Assembly: GCA_903872255.1 (NCBI GenBank)
Contig: CAIQJW010000218.1
Location: 1-33,549, forward strand
Direction of reading: 5' to 3'
Origin: an uncultured delta proteobacterium
Lineage (GTDB): Bacteria; Desulfobacterota; Syntrophorhabdia; Syntrophorhabdales; Syntrophorhabdaceae
DNA: 33,549 nucleotides
A program made the translations under genes and the position numbers. The notes beneath the pieces were generated by a model, which worked only from the letters and a program-made list of their open reading frames with translations, was not told the DNA's origin and did no database searches. Positions 17,224 to 23,890 of the stretch are shown in pieces (within the stretch, counting starts at the first letter, position 1; the number at the start of each line of letters is the position of its first letter).

Positions 17224-17506
17224 ATGCGCATATTGATAATTGAAGATGAAAAGAAAACGAACCAGTATCTTGTCAAAGGGCTGACCGAGCATGAATTTGT
17301 TGCCGACGCCTCACATACGGGAGAGGTTCTCACGCGGGCCTTTGCAGGTACGGGACATCAATTTCGATAGCGATACCAACGTGATGGACATTGCAATCCG
17401 GCGGCTAAGAAAAAAAGCGGACGGCCCGTATCCCGTAAAATTGATCCATACTATTCGCGGTGCCGGGTATGTCCTGGAAGACCGCCGGGAATCTAATGAA
17501 TCGTAG
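17224..17506 (+). pseudogene. Copper/heavy-metal-type response regulator, internally deleted
   Basis: The first 34 codons match the start of a CusR/CopR-type regulator (MRILIIEDEKKTNQYLVKGL ... SHTGE). The sequence then jumps, at a shared Gly-Glu, straight into the winged-helix domain (VLTRA), so the phospho-acceptor Asp, the rest of the receiver and much of the DNA-binding domain are gone. A second small deletion near 17341 shifts the frame, giving a premature TAG at 17368-17370. The remaining domain end (LQVRDINFDSDTNVMDIAIRRLRKK ... GAGYVLED) continues in another frame to 17506. A normal member is about 225 residues; roughly 130 are missing. The remnant still overlaps the start of the kinase gene, the usual operon layout. 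Confidence 0.85.
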
Positions 17507-18950
17507 CAGGATAGCCGAATCCCTTTCAATTACGAAACGCCTGACAATCCTTTACGCTATTTCTGCGTTCATCCTGCTTGCCATATCGGCCATTATCCTG
17601 GATTGGATACTCGTAAGCGACATGGAGTTTGAGGACAACCAGTTCCTCGCTTCAGAAATACAGGGCATCCGGTTATTGCTGCATGAACATCCCCGCGATA
17701 CCGGTACATGGAAGAAGGTTATAGAGAGGGAAACCATCGCTTCGGCGTCCGTCTATCTGAAATATTATGTCCGTATTCTTGATGAGAAAGGCGTTTCTCT
17801 GGTTGAAACCCCGGGCATGAGCGAGGTTCTGGCGAAGACTTCCTTCCCGCTTTACGGGAATTCCCGGGAGCCCGGGGTAAAGGGGGTAAAGCTGAAAGCG
17901 GCAGATGGACGGCCCTTTCTTGTTATGGCCTCACTGGCGGAACCGGGCCCTGCCGGTACCGAAGATAAATATATCCAGATAGCGCTCGATATGTCCCACG
18001 AGGATGCGATCATCCACGGTTATCGCCGTAAAATGTTCATTATACTTATCGCTGGGGTCTTTTTCTCGGCAATGATAGGGTTTCTCGTTGCGCGGGAAGG
18101 TTTGCGGCCTTTAAAGGACATTGCCCGGTCCGTGCAGACCATCGGGGCGGACCGCCTCCATGAAAGGGTAGCGTCAAAACGTTGGCCCCGGGAGGTCATG
18201 ACCCTTGCGAGGTCCTTTGATGCGATGCTTGAAAGACTGGAAAATTCCTTCATTGGATTATCCCGGTTTTCGGCGGATCTCGCCCATGAACTCAGGACCC
18301 CGATCAATAATTTGAGGGGCGAGGCAGAAGTGGCCCTGTATAAGGCACGCGAAGCTTCCGAATACCGGCAGGTCATTGAATCAAGCCTCGAAGAGTACGG
18401 CCGTCTCTCGCGAATGATAGAGAACCTTTTATTTCTCGCACGGGCTGAAAGCAGGGATACCACGATCAGGTATTCCGCCATCAATGCGCGCAAAGATATC
18501 GACGCGCTTCTGGAATTTTACGACGCGATATCCCAGGAAAAACAGATAAACGTGACGTGCAGCGGAGAGGCAGTCCTTAAGGCCGATCCCGTACTCTTTC
18601 GCCAGGCGCTAAGTAATGTCCTGTCCAATGCCTTCCAGTATACCCCGGAAAACGGCGCCATCGAGATCGAAATAGCACAGCGGGACGACGGGTCTGTGCA
18701 TATATCCATCAGCGATACGGGCATCGGGATCGAACCTGAAAACTTATCGAAAATTTTCAACCGGTTTTTCAGGACAGAACGGGCGAAGAACTATTACCCC
18801 GAGGGCACCGGCCTCGGCTTCTCTATCGTTCAATCAATAATGGACCTGCACGGTGGTTCCGTATCTATTGAGAGCGAACCGGACAGGGGAACAACGGTCG
18901 TTTTCGTATTCAATAAGCCTAAGGACATTTCTAGCATTACAGTATTGTAA
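17496..18950 (+). CDS. Heavy-metal-type sensor histidine kinase (CusS/CopS-like)
   Basis: 484 residues from the ATG at 17496, which overlaps the end of the broken regulator by 11 bases. Membrane helix 1 is at about 17-41 and helix 2 at about 179-198, with a periplasmic sensor of about 135 residues. HAMP follows (about 199-252). HisKA has H264 in FSADLAHELRTPINNLRGEAEVAL, a form typical of the heavy-metal sensor kinase family. The ATPase domain shows SNVLSNAFQYTPENG, ISDTGIGIEPENLSKIFNRFFR and GTGLGFSIVQSIMDLHGGSVSIES. All catalytic motifs look intact, yet its partner regulator is a pseudogene, so it is an orphan or talks to another regulator. Ligand identity (Cu, Ag or other) is inferred from family only. 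Confidence 0.88.
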   Translation: MNRSRIAESLSITKRLTILYAISAFILLAISAIILDWILVSDMEFEDNQFLASEIQGIRLLLHEHPRDTGTWKKVIERETIASASVYLKYYVRILDEKGVSLVETPGMSEVLAKTSFPLYGNSREPGVKGVKLKAADGRPFLVMASLAEPGPAGTEDKYIQIALDMSHEDAIIHGYRRKMFIILIAGVFFSAMIGFLVAREGLRPLKDIARSVQTIGADRLHERVASKRWPREVMTLARSFDAMLERLENSFIGLSRFSADLAHELRTPINNLRGEAEVALYKAREASEYRQVIESSLEEYGRLSRMIENLLFLARAESRDTTIRYSAINARKDIDALLEFYDAISQEKQINVTCSGEAVLKADPVLFRQALSNVLSNAFQYTPENGAIEIEIAQRDDGSVHISISDTGIGIEPENLSKIFNRFFRTERAKNYYPEGTGLGFSIVQSIMDLHGGSVSIESEPDRGTTVVFVFNKPKDISSITVL

Positions 18951-18988
18951 CTCAGCTGTAATCATCCTGTAATCGTCCATCCTGTATT
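18936..18988 (+). promoter_or_regulatory. Clustered OmpR-type binding sites after the kinase gene
   Basis: An imperfect palindrome, ATTACA-gtat-TGTAAC (18936-18951), spans the kinase stop codon. It is followed by CTGTAATC at 18956 and again at 18967, exactly 11 bases apart, and a degenerate CTGTATT at 18982. OmpR-family regulators bind such direct repeats, and the palindrome resembles CopR/CusR-type boxes. It may have driven the downstream small ORF and zinc-ribbon gene. Confidence 0.35.
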
Positions 18989-19038
18989 ATTTCGAGAACA
19001 AAAAATGATCTCAAGACTATTTATAGCGGTAGAGACAA

Positions 19039-19128
19039 ATGACATTATCTGACGTGACTCATGTTTTTTTTATATGTGTTCTTGTAGCTATAGGGCTAGT
19101 GGCCTTTTACGTGCTCCGAAAAGGATAG
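19039..19128 (+). CDS. Candidate 29-residue single-span membrane protein
   Basis: A short ORF starting ATG and ending TAG. Residues about 8-25 are strongly hydrophobic (HVFFICVLVAIGLVAFYVL), with an acidic N-terminus (MTLSD) and a basic end (RKG), the charge order expected for N-out/C-in insertion. The upstream ribosome site is weak (GGTAGAG). It lies between the metal-type kinase and the zinc-ribbon gene, just after a cluster of regulator-like sites. It is not recognised as a known family. It could be a real membrane microprotein or a chance ORF. Confidence 0.35.
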   Translation: MTLSDVTHVFFICVLVAIGLVAFYVLRKG

Positions 19129-19156
19129 ACTTGTCAAATTAGAATAAGGAGTTGCA

Positions 19157-19498
19157 ATGATCTGCCAGAATTGTAAGAATGAATTACCGGGAGAATTTAA
19201 ATTCTGTCCTAATTGCGGTGCTGCAGTCGCACAGAAAGGGTTTTGCCCGGGCTGTGGAAAACAGACGGAGCCGGGCTGGGCAGCATGCGCATTCTGCGGT
19301 TTTCGGTTATCGTCCCCACCACACGCTGCAGCGCCATCCCAACCACACGCTGCAGCGCCACCCCAACCGCCACCGCCTCAGGGGTATTATGAACCAAGGC
19401 ATGGATATCACCATGGGTCCAGTTCCGGACATCATGGCGGGCATTATGGGAACCAGTACCGGAAAAAAGGGCTTTTGGGAAGAATATTTTCGTCCTGA
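19157..19498 (+). CDS. Zinc-ribbon protein with Pro/His-rich tail (in frame with the kinase)
   Basis: 113 residues. Two zinc ribbons are present: C3-x2-C6...C17-x2-C20 and CPGCG...CAFCG at about 30-49. A low-complexity linker follows, in which a 24-base unit (CCACACGCTGCAGCGCC...) is tandemly repeated at 19319 and 19343. A His/Gly-rich tract and a basic end (KKGLLGRIFSS) complete it. An AAGGAG site precedes the ATG. The ORF stops at a UGA (19496-19498), and the downstream kinase domain continues in exactly the same frame, so this is probably the N-terminal half of a ribbon-kinase fusion. The His/Pro part may bind metals or act only as a spacer. Confidence 0.7.
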   Translation: MICQNCKNELPGEFKFCPNCGAAVAQKGFCPGCGKQTEPGWAACAFCGFRLSSPPHAAAPSQPHAAAPPQPPPPQGYYEPRHGYHHGSSSGHHGGHYGNQYRKKGLLGRIFSS

Positions 19499-20278
19499 AG
19501 GGCACACCCCGTAATACGGGGTTACACAATAGAAGAATTCCTCGGATCGGGGAGTTTCGGGGCTGTTGCCCGGGTAACAAGGCATGGCCTTGATTATGCC
19601 CTGAAGGCATTTCTGCCCGGTAAAACTGACGGTGGATTTCATCTCGAGGCCGATATTTTATCCCGACTCGACCATCCGGGGATCCCCGGCCTTGTCGAGA
19701 CATTTTCCCACGATGAAATAGATTACATGGTGCAGGAATTTGTGGATGGTTATCCATTGAGCTACTATATCGTCAACGGCAAAAGATTCGGTGACGAAGA
19801 GATCATGGAGGTCCTGTCCAGGTTACTTGAGATCCTGTCGTACCTTCATGAGCCGGACGATAAAGGATGCCCGGTCATACACAGGGACCTGCGCCTGTCG
19901 AATGTCTTTTGGTCTGAGAATAAAGCACATATAATTGATTTTGGCATGGCCCGATATCTTAGGGAAAAGGTCGCCCTATCAGAAAGATCATCCGACGGGA
20001 CGGTCCTGAATATTGACCGTCACCGCCCCGGCAAAGAAACATACTCCTTGCTTCGAGACCAGGTGTCCCCCTCGAGTGATCTTTTCGGGGCCGGCGTCGT
20101 GGCGCTTGATCTGTTTACAAACTGGATAACCGATGATAAACAATTAAAACAACCGTGGCAGGATATCTTTCCGGGCAGCAGTCAGCTCAGATCATTCATC
20201 GAACAATTATTGCTTCCCGAAGTCCAATTCCCGTCTGCCCGGGATGCGCTGGATAGTCTTGAGAAAATAAGGGAATAA
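19499..20278 (+). CDS. Ser/Thr protein kinase domain, frame-continuous with the zinc-ribbon ORF across a UGA
   Basis: Downstream of the UGA the same frame encodes a complete kinase: P-loop GSGSFGAV (about 19545-19568), the VAIK-type lysine in YALKAF, catalytic loop IHRDLRLSN (HRD), metal-binding IDFGMAR (DFG), and a C-lobe with SSDLFGAGVVALDLF. No ATG, GTG or TTG occurs between the UGA and the ATG at 19727, and that ATG lies beyond the P-loop and the lysine, so starting there would give a dead fragment. Either the ribbon and kinase were one protein now cut by a nonsense change (CGA to TGA fits) or the UGA is read through. A perfect 7-base-pair hairpin follows the UGA. The domain otherwise looks intact and under constraint. 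Confidence 0.7.
   Translation, partial: RAHPVIRGYTIEEFLGSGSFGAVARVTRHGLDYALKAFLPGKTDGGFHLEADILSRLDHPGIPGLVETFSHDEIDYMVQEFVDGYPLSYYIVNGKRFGDEEIMEVLSRLLEILSYLHEPDDKGCPVIHRDLRLSNVFWSENKAHIIDFGMARYLREKVALSERSSDGTVLNIDRHRPGKETYSLLRDQVSPSSDLFGAGVVALDLFTNWITDDKQLKQPWQDIFPGSSQLRSFIEQLLLPEVQFPSARDALDSLEKIRE
19506..19522 (+). other. Perfect hairpin 7 bases after the in-frame UGA
   Basis: ACCCCGT (19506-19512), loop AAT, ACGGGGT (19516-19522). It starts 7 bases after the UGA at 19496-19498, within coding sequence of the kinase N-terminus. Position and size are like a readthrough-promoting or selenocysteine-type element, but no supporting machinery is visible here and chance is possible. Confidence 0.4.
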
Positions 20279-20321
20279 CGAATTGTTAAATAACAACGCC
20301 TATAAGGAGCCTTGACTGAAT

Positions 20322-20459
20322 GTGCTTCGCAGTATGATCATGATCATCGGAATTGTCGTGATGTCCGGCGCAGGCATACTATCGTGTGACAGGGTTGACC
20401 AGTACAAGGTCAAGGAACTACCGGGCCGCAAGCCCATCTCTACGACAATGTGTTACTAG
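20322..20459 (+). CDS. Small putative lipoprotein (45 residues)
   Basis: A short ORF from GTG (20322), with a later ATG at 20334 in frame, preceded by AAGGAG at 20304-20309. The N-terminus is basic then hydrophobic (LRSMIMIIGIVVMSGAGILSC), ending in a lipobox-like I-L-S-C with Cys22. A charged, lysine-rich tail of about 23 residues follows and ends in TAG. It would be a small membrane-anchored lipoprotein. No family is recognised. It lies 43 bases after the kinase and could be cotranscribed with it. The rest of the stretch from 20460 to the tRNA has no gene. Confidence 0.45.
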   Translation: MLRSMIMIIGIVVMSGAGILSCDRVDQYKVKELPGRKPISTTMCY

Positions 20460-20508
20460 CACCATCAACCCTGGAAACCTCAGGTCGAGCGTAAAGGTTT
20501 TAGATAGT

Positions 20509-20528
20509 CGTCACAATTCCGTCACAAT
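20509..20528 (+). promoter_or_regulatory. Direct repeat CGTCACAAT x2, 11-base pitch
   Basis: CGTCACAAT occurs at 20509-20517 and 20520-20528, exactly one helical turn apart, just upstream of the tRNA-Leu promoter. The geometry fits an OmpR/PhoB-family binding site (compare CTGTCAT-N4-CTGTCAT), but the target gene is unclear. Confidence 0.3.
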
Positions 20529-20543
20529 CGAAAGCGGTAGGGT

Positions 20544-20573
20544 TTGACAGTTGAACGAAAACCCTTGTAAAAT
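20544..20573 (+). promoter_or_regulatory. Promoter of tRNA-Leu
   Basis: A perfect -35 TTGACA (20544-20549), an 18-base spacer and -10 TAAAAT (20568-20573) end 7 bases before the mature tRNA 5' end, so the transcript would start at or next to G1 with almost no leader. Confidence 0.7.
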
Positions 20574-20580
20574 AAGCCAT

Positions 20581-20662
20581 GCGAGAGTGGCGGAACTGGC
20601 AGACGCACTGGACTTAGGATCCAGCGGGTTAAACCATAGGGGTTCAAGTCCCCTCTCTCGCA
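20581..20662 (+). tRNA. tRNA-Leu (anticodon TAG)
   Basis: The acceptor stem GCGAGAG pairs perfectly with CTCTCGC (20655-20661), followed by discriminator A at 20662. The anticodon stem CTGGA/TCCAG encloses the loop CTTAGGA, giving anticodon TAG, which reads CUA and other CUN leucine codons. The variable arm is long, as in class II tRNAs (about 14 bases). The T arm is AGGGG-TTCAAGT-CCCCT. No 3' CCA is encoded; the next bases are TTTT. No integrase or attachment duplication was seen beside it. Confidence 0.93.
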
Positions 20663-21051
20663 TTTTCAATAATTTCCAGTTGTTTCATGATTTAACTCCA
20701 ATAAAGTCCGACGTGTTGCGTTATCAATGTGATAAATTTGTGCTAATGGCAAAGTTGACCTGTTAGTTCTTAGTATGTTAGACCGGTGCGCTAATCCCAC
20801 ATCGAAGGCTTTCCATCGACATTTCTTGTTGCTGATGCCAACCTTGCTTCAGTTGCTGGGTAGGGTAGAAACTGCGAGCTTCCTGTAACAAATGACAACC
20901 AATGTTAGTTAAGGATACAAGATTTCAACCGGCAATCTCCAATATGGATATGCAGAAAATATTATTCGCCCGAAATACGTGTTTGCCTTGAAAAAAAGCA
21001 AAATGATGTATAATTATTTATAGACTCCGCAAAAGGAGGCGTAGGGTAGGC
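20663..21051. other. Gene-free spacer between tRNA-Leu and the PAS kinase
   Basis: 389 bases without a supported gene. A perfect TATAAT at 21009-21014 with TTGAAA 15 bases upstream is a plausible promoter for the kinase operon. A 37-codon open minus-strand stretch at 20791-20904 reads like protein but has no start and is too short to call. Confidence 0.4.
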
Positions 21052-22860
21052 TTGGAAAAGAACCGTAAAGAAATGGAAGCAACTAAAGTATCCGAAGCCG
21101 CAGCCCTCGAATACGCCGAAAGCATCATCAACGCCGTGCATGAGCCGTTGGTCGTTCTGGACCAGGATCTAAGGGTGATCACCGCCGGCCGCTCCTTCTA
21201 TGAATTCTTCAAGGTAAGACCCGAAGAGACCGTAGGACAGCATATATATGACCTGGGCAATAAACAGTGGGATATCCCCGGACTGCGGGAACTGCTGGAA
21301 AACATCCTCCCCCAAAAGACAACCTTTGATAACTATGAGGTTGAACACGATTTTGTCACCATAGGCAGGCGTACAATGCTTCTGAATGCCCGGCAGATCC
21401 AAAGGGCGTTGGGCAAGGAACGGATCATCCTCCTTGCCATCGAGGATATCACGGAACGTAAGCGACTGGGAGACGCACTGGCAGAGTCCGAAGAGCGCTT
21501 CAGGAGAATTTTTGAGACCGCAAGCGACGGGATAGTGCTTCTCGAAAAAAGCGAAGGGAAGATAAAACATGCTAATGCGGCCATTTCGAAGATGTTTGGC
21601 TATACCAATGAAGAGAGCATCGGGAATAAGCTTCAGGACATCGGTATTCCACTCGATATGGGTGATTTCCAAACGACAATGCAAGAATTGAACGAGGTGG
21701 GCATTATTAATTACGATAATGTTCCGGTAAAAACCAAGTCCGGGGAGCATATCTATACGGATATATATCTCGTCGACAGGGCAACGTTGGTACAATGTAA
21801 CATCCGTGAAATCACCGAGCGCAGGCAGGCCTTAGCGGAACTGTACGAGTCGAAGGCATTGATCGAAGCAGTCGTGGAAAATGTCCCGCTCATGATCTTT
21901 CTCAAAGAGGCAACAGACCTGCGTTTTATAATACTCAATCGCGCCGGAGAGGAACTCCTTGGATATGACCGCAAAGATCTGATCGGGAAGAACAACCTGG
22001 ATCTGTTTCCTCCCGAACAGGCAGCCCAATTCATGGCAAAGGACCGGGAAGTGCTCGATGGAGAGATTGACATGCTGGACATTCCGGAAGAATCTATCCT
22101 GACGGCAAGGAAAGGCCAGCGGCTTCTCCATACCCGTAAGGTCTGCATCAAGGGTCCCGATGGGGTCACAAAATTCCTGCTGGGCATCTCTGAGGACATC
22201 ACCGAACGCAAACTCGCCGAGGAACAGATCAAGGCCTCCCTCCGGGAAAAGGAGGTCCTCATTAAGGAGATCCACCACCGGGTAAAGAACAACCTGAACG
22301 TCGTTGTAAGCCTCCTCAGGATACAATCAAACAAGATAGAAAACAAAGAGCAGGCCCGGGCCGCATTCAGTGAAAGCTGCGACCGGATTTACTCCATGGC
22401 CCTTGTCCATCAGAAGCTTTATGAAAAAGCAGACCTGACCTATATCGACATGGAGGGCTATATAGACGATATATCTCCCAAGCTGAAAGGCATCTACGCC
22501 CCTGACAGAGATATTACAATAGAGTCCAATGCGAAGGATGTCTCGTTAGATATAACCCTGGCAGTACCTGTGGGACTCATTCTCAATGAACTGATCACCA
22601 ATTCCCTGAAGCATGCCTTTCCCGATAACCGCGAAGGTTCAATAACCCTGTCTCTCTCTTTGAAAGATACCTCGTATCGCCTCTTAGTCGCTGATAACGG
22701 AATAGGACTGCCGGAAGATATCAGTGTAGATACATCGGAAACCTTCGGTATGGAAATCGTCTACCTCCTTACCGGGCAGATTGACGGCACCCTGGATATT
22801 CAACGGGACGAAGGCACACGATTTACAATCACCTTCCCCCGTGAGGATACCGAAGAATGA
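21052..22860 (+). CDS. Cytosolic multi-PAS sensor histidine kinase (HisKA_2 family)
   Basis: 602 residues from a TTG at 21052, with AAAGGAGG about 12 bases upstream. The ATG at 21073 is a good alternative. There are no membrane helices. Three PAS/PAC units occur at about 21-137, 143-257 and 264-387, each ending in a DITER.R/K motif. The HisKA_2 phospho-acceptor region is KEIHHRVKNNLNVVVSLLRIQSNKI (H408/H409), then the ATPase domain (LNELITNSLKHAFP, DNGIGLPEDI). This class usually signals to single-domain receivers or EcfG-like systems. Its gene overlaps the receiver gene by 4 bases (ATGA), so the partner is clear. The input signal is unknown, perhaps redox or a small ligand bound by PAS. Confidence 0.9.
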   Translation: MEKNRKEMEATKVSEAAALEYAESIINAVHEPLVVLDQDLRVITAGRSFYEFFKVRPEETVGQHIYDLGNKQWDIPGLRELLENILPQKTTFDNYEVEHDFVTIGRRTMLLNARQIQRALGKERIILLAIEDITERKRLGDALAESEERFRRIFETASDGIVLLEKSEGKIKHANAAISKMFGYTNEESIGNKLQDIGIPLDMGDFQTTMQELNEVGIINYDNVPVKTKSGEHIYTDIYLVDRATLVQCNIREITERRQALAELYESKALIEAVVENVPLMIFLKEATDLRFIILNRAGEELLGYDRKDLIGKNNLDLFPPEQAAQFMAKDREVLDGEIDMLDIPEESILTARKGQRLLHTRKVCIKGPDGVTKFLLGISEDITERKLAEEQIKASLREKEVLIKEIHHRVKNNLNVVVSLLRIQSNKIENKEQARAAFSESCDRIYSMALVHQKLYEKADLTYIDMEGYIDDISPKLKGIYAPDRDITIESNAKDVSLDITLAVPVGLILNELITNSLKHAFPDNREGSITLSLSLKDTSYRLLVADNGIGLPEDISVDTSETFGMEIVYLLTGQIDGTLDIQRDEGTRFTITFPREDTEE

Positions 22861-23231
22861 AACCGAGAATACTTATCGTTGAAGATGAAGCAATCGTTGG
22901 AAAATGCCTTAAAATGGATCTCCTTGCACGCGGCTACGAAGTATTGCCAATTGCGACAACAGCTGATAAGGCAGTGGAACTGACAGAAAAACATGAACCG
23001 GACATCATACTCATGGATATCGTGCTGAAAGGAAAGAGGACAGGCATCGACGCCGCCAGGGAGATTGGAGAGACTCAATCAATACCTATTTTCTTCCTCA
23101 CCGGGAACACTCACCTGTTAGACGACATTCAGTGGGTGCAGAAAGCCATGTGTCGGATTATCTCCAAACCGGTTGTAATAGAGCAGTTACACCAGTTCAT
23201 TGAAGAGACGCTGGGTATGTGGTATCAATAA
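22857..23231 (+). CDS. Stand-alone receiver-domain response regulator
   Basis: 124 residues, only a receiver: acidic E9/D10, phospho-acceptor D54 (IILMDIVLKGKRTGIDAA), a TGN segment at about 82-84 in the switch position, and K104 (ISKPVV). The M-D-I-x-L-x-G-x-x-x-G-I-D-A pattern is common in receivers paired with HisKA_2/HWE kinases. There is no output domain, so it may act by protein binding or pass phosphate on. It is translationally coupled to the kinase gene. Confidence 0.9.
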   Translation: MKPRILIVEDEAIVGKCLKMDLLARGYEVLPIATTADKAVELTEKHEPDIILMDIVLKGKRTGIDAAREIGETQSIPIFFLTGNTHLLDDIQWVQKAMCRIISKPVVIEQLHQFIEETLGMWYQ

Positions 23232-23890
23232 TATCCCTCAAAAATAAATTGCATGACAACAATCCCGGACAGAGGGTTAGCTTTTGTACCGATGTTGCCG
23301 TTCATAGAATCAACATTACTTCCCGTTATTCACGATCAAGGTAAAAAAAGCCCTATGCAACCTTTGCAGGTGCGCCAAATCCGGCAAATTATGCCCATTT
23401 TATACCCGTCATAATGAACATAATCGCCCCCCCTCTATTGATCGATTGCTCAATCCGACCGTGCCAGGTGGAGAGGATTATGGAACGTAATGATCCAGGA
23501 ATACCTCATCTGTGCTGTGCAGAATATCATGACACTGATAGGCTCATCGAAGAGACGGATGGAAGGAGCGGTCGGGCGTCCTTGCATAGCAGTGGAAAAA
23601 GCAACACAATCCCGCATGTTCCCGACGATCTGCATCTTTACGAGAATGACAATGACCGTTACTGCGCAATCAACGACTTAATCGTTCACGCCCGGCCATG
23701 GAACATGAACTGAGCGGTCACGCAACGGCTTTGGGCAACAGGCCGTAAAGATTTGACCCCAGGCCCCTCCACTCAAAAATCTAAACCCGTCCGCGCGCGG
23801 GGCAACAATGCCCGGAAATAAGATTTCGCGCCTTAAGGAGGGCTCGCTTTAAACGCGGGACGCCAGGCAGGGACCGGCTTGGGGATGCCT
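23232..23890. other. Long non-coding/degenerate stretch between convergent genes
   Basis: About 660 bases between the receiver gene and the convergent nucleotidyltransferase gene. It holds the PstB-like relic. Near 23748-23800 there is a sequence (GGTCAAATCTTTAC on the minus strand, then CCCGTCCGCGCGCGGGG on plus) resembling ends of dispersed repeats. Open frames at 23414-23713 on plus lack coding character. Confidence 0.4.
23330..23660 (-). pseudogene. Decayed PstB-like ABC ATPase relic
   Basis: The minus strand carries pieces in the order expected for the second half of PstB, with stops and frameshifts. R-D-C-V-A...A-M resembles RLCIARALAM; then come LFDEPIS (Walker B), CTAQM (STAQI), ITFHN (VTHN switch), and LARSD (AARVSD). 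After a frameshift come FIMTG...FAGFGAP, resembling FIYLG...IEFGPT. The intact pstB lies 12 kb away in this window, so this would be the trace of a second phosphate or related transporter ATPase. No N-terminal half is evident upstream. The match is by eye only. Confidence 0.45.

Noticed and set aside
19496..19522. Calling the UGA a selenocysteine codon
   Set aside because: The hairpin is suggestive, but kinases and zinc ribbons are not known selenoproteins and no Sec machinery is in the window. Nonsense mutation or readthrough is kept as the open explanation.
19209..19757. Minus-strand ORF across the zinc ribbon and kinase start
   Set aside because: Shadow frame caused by GC-rich repeats. 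The plus strand carries recognisable zinc-ribbon and kinase motifs.
20581..20700. tRNA-Leu as an integration site for a mobile element
   Set aside because: No integrase gene and no repeat of the tRNA 3' end was found in the window.
20791..20904. Minus-strand 37-codon open stretch reading like protein (FLPYPATEARLASATRNVDG)
   Set aside because: No start codon or ribosome site and too short to assign. It may be a gene remnant but cannot be supported.
23414..23713. Plus-strand ORF of 99 residues in the long gap
   Set aside because: Composition is Cys/His/Asp-rich without any family pattern, and the opposite strand carries the PstB-like relic, which explains the open frame better.
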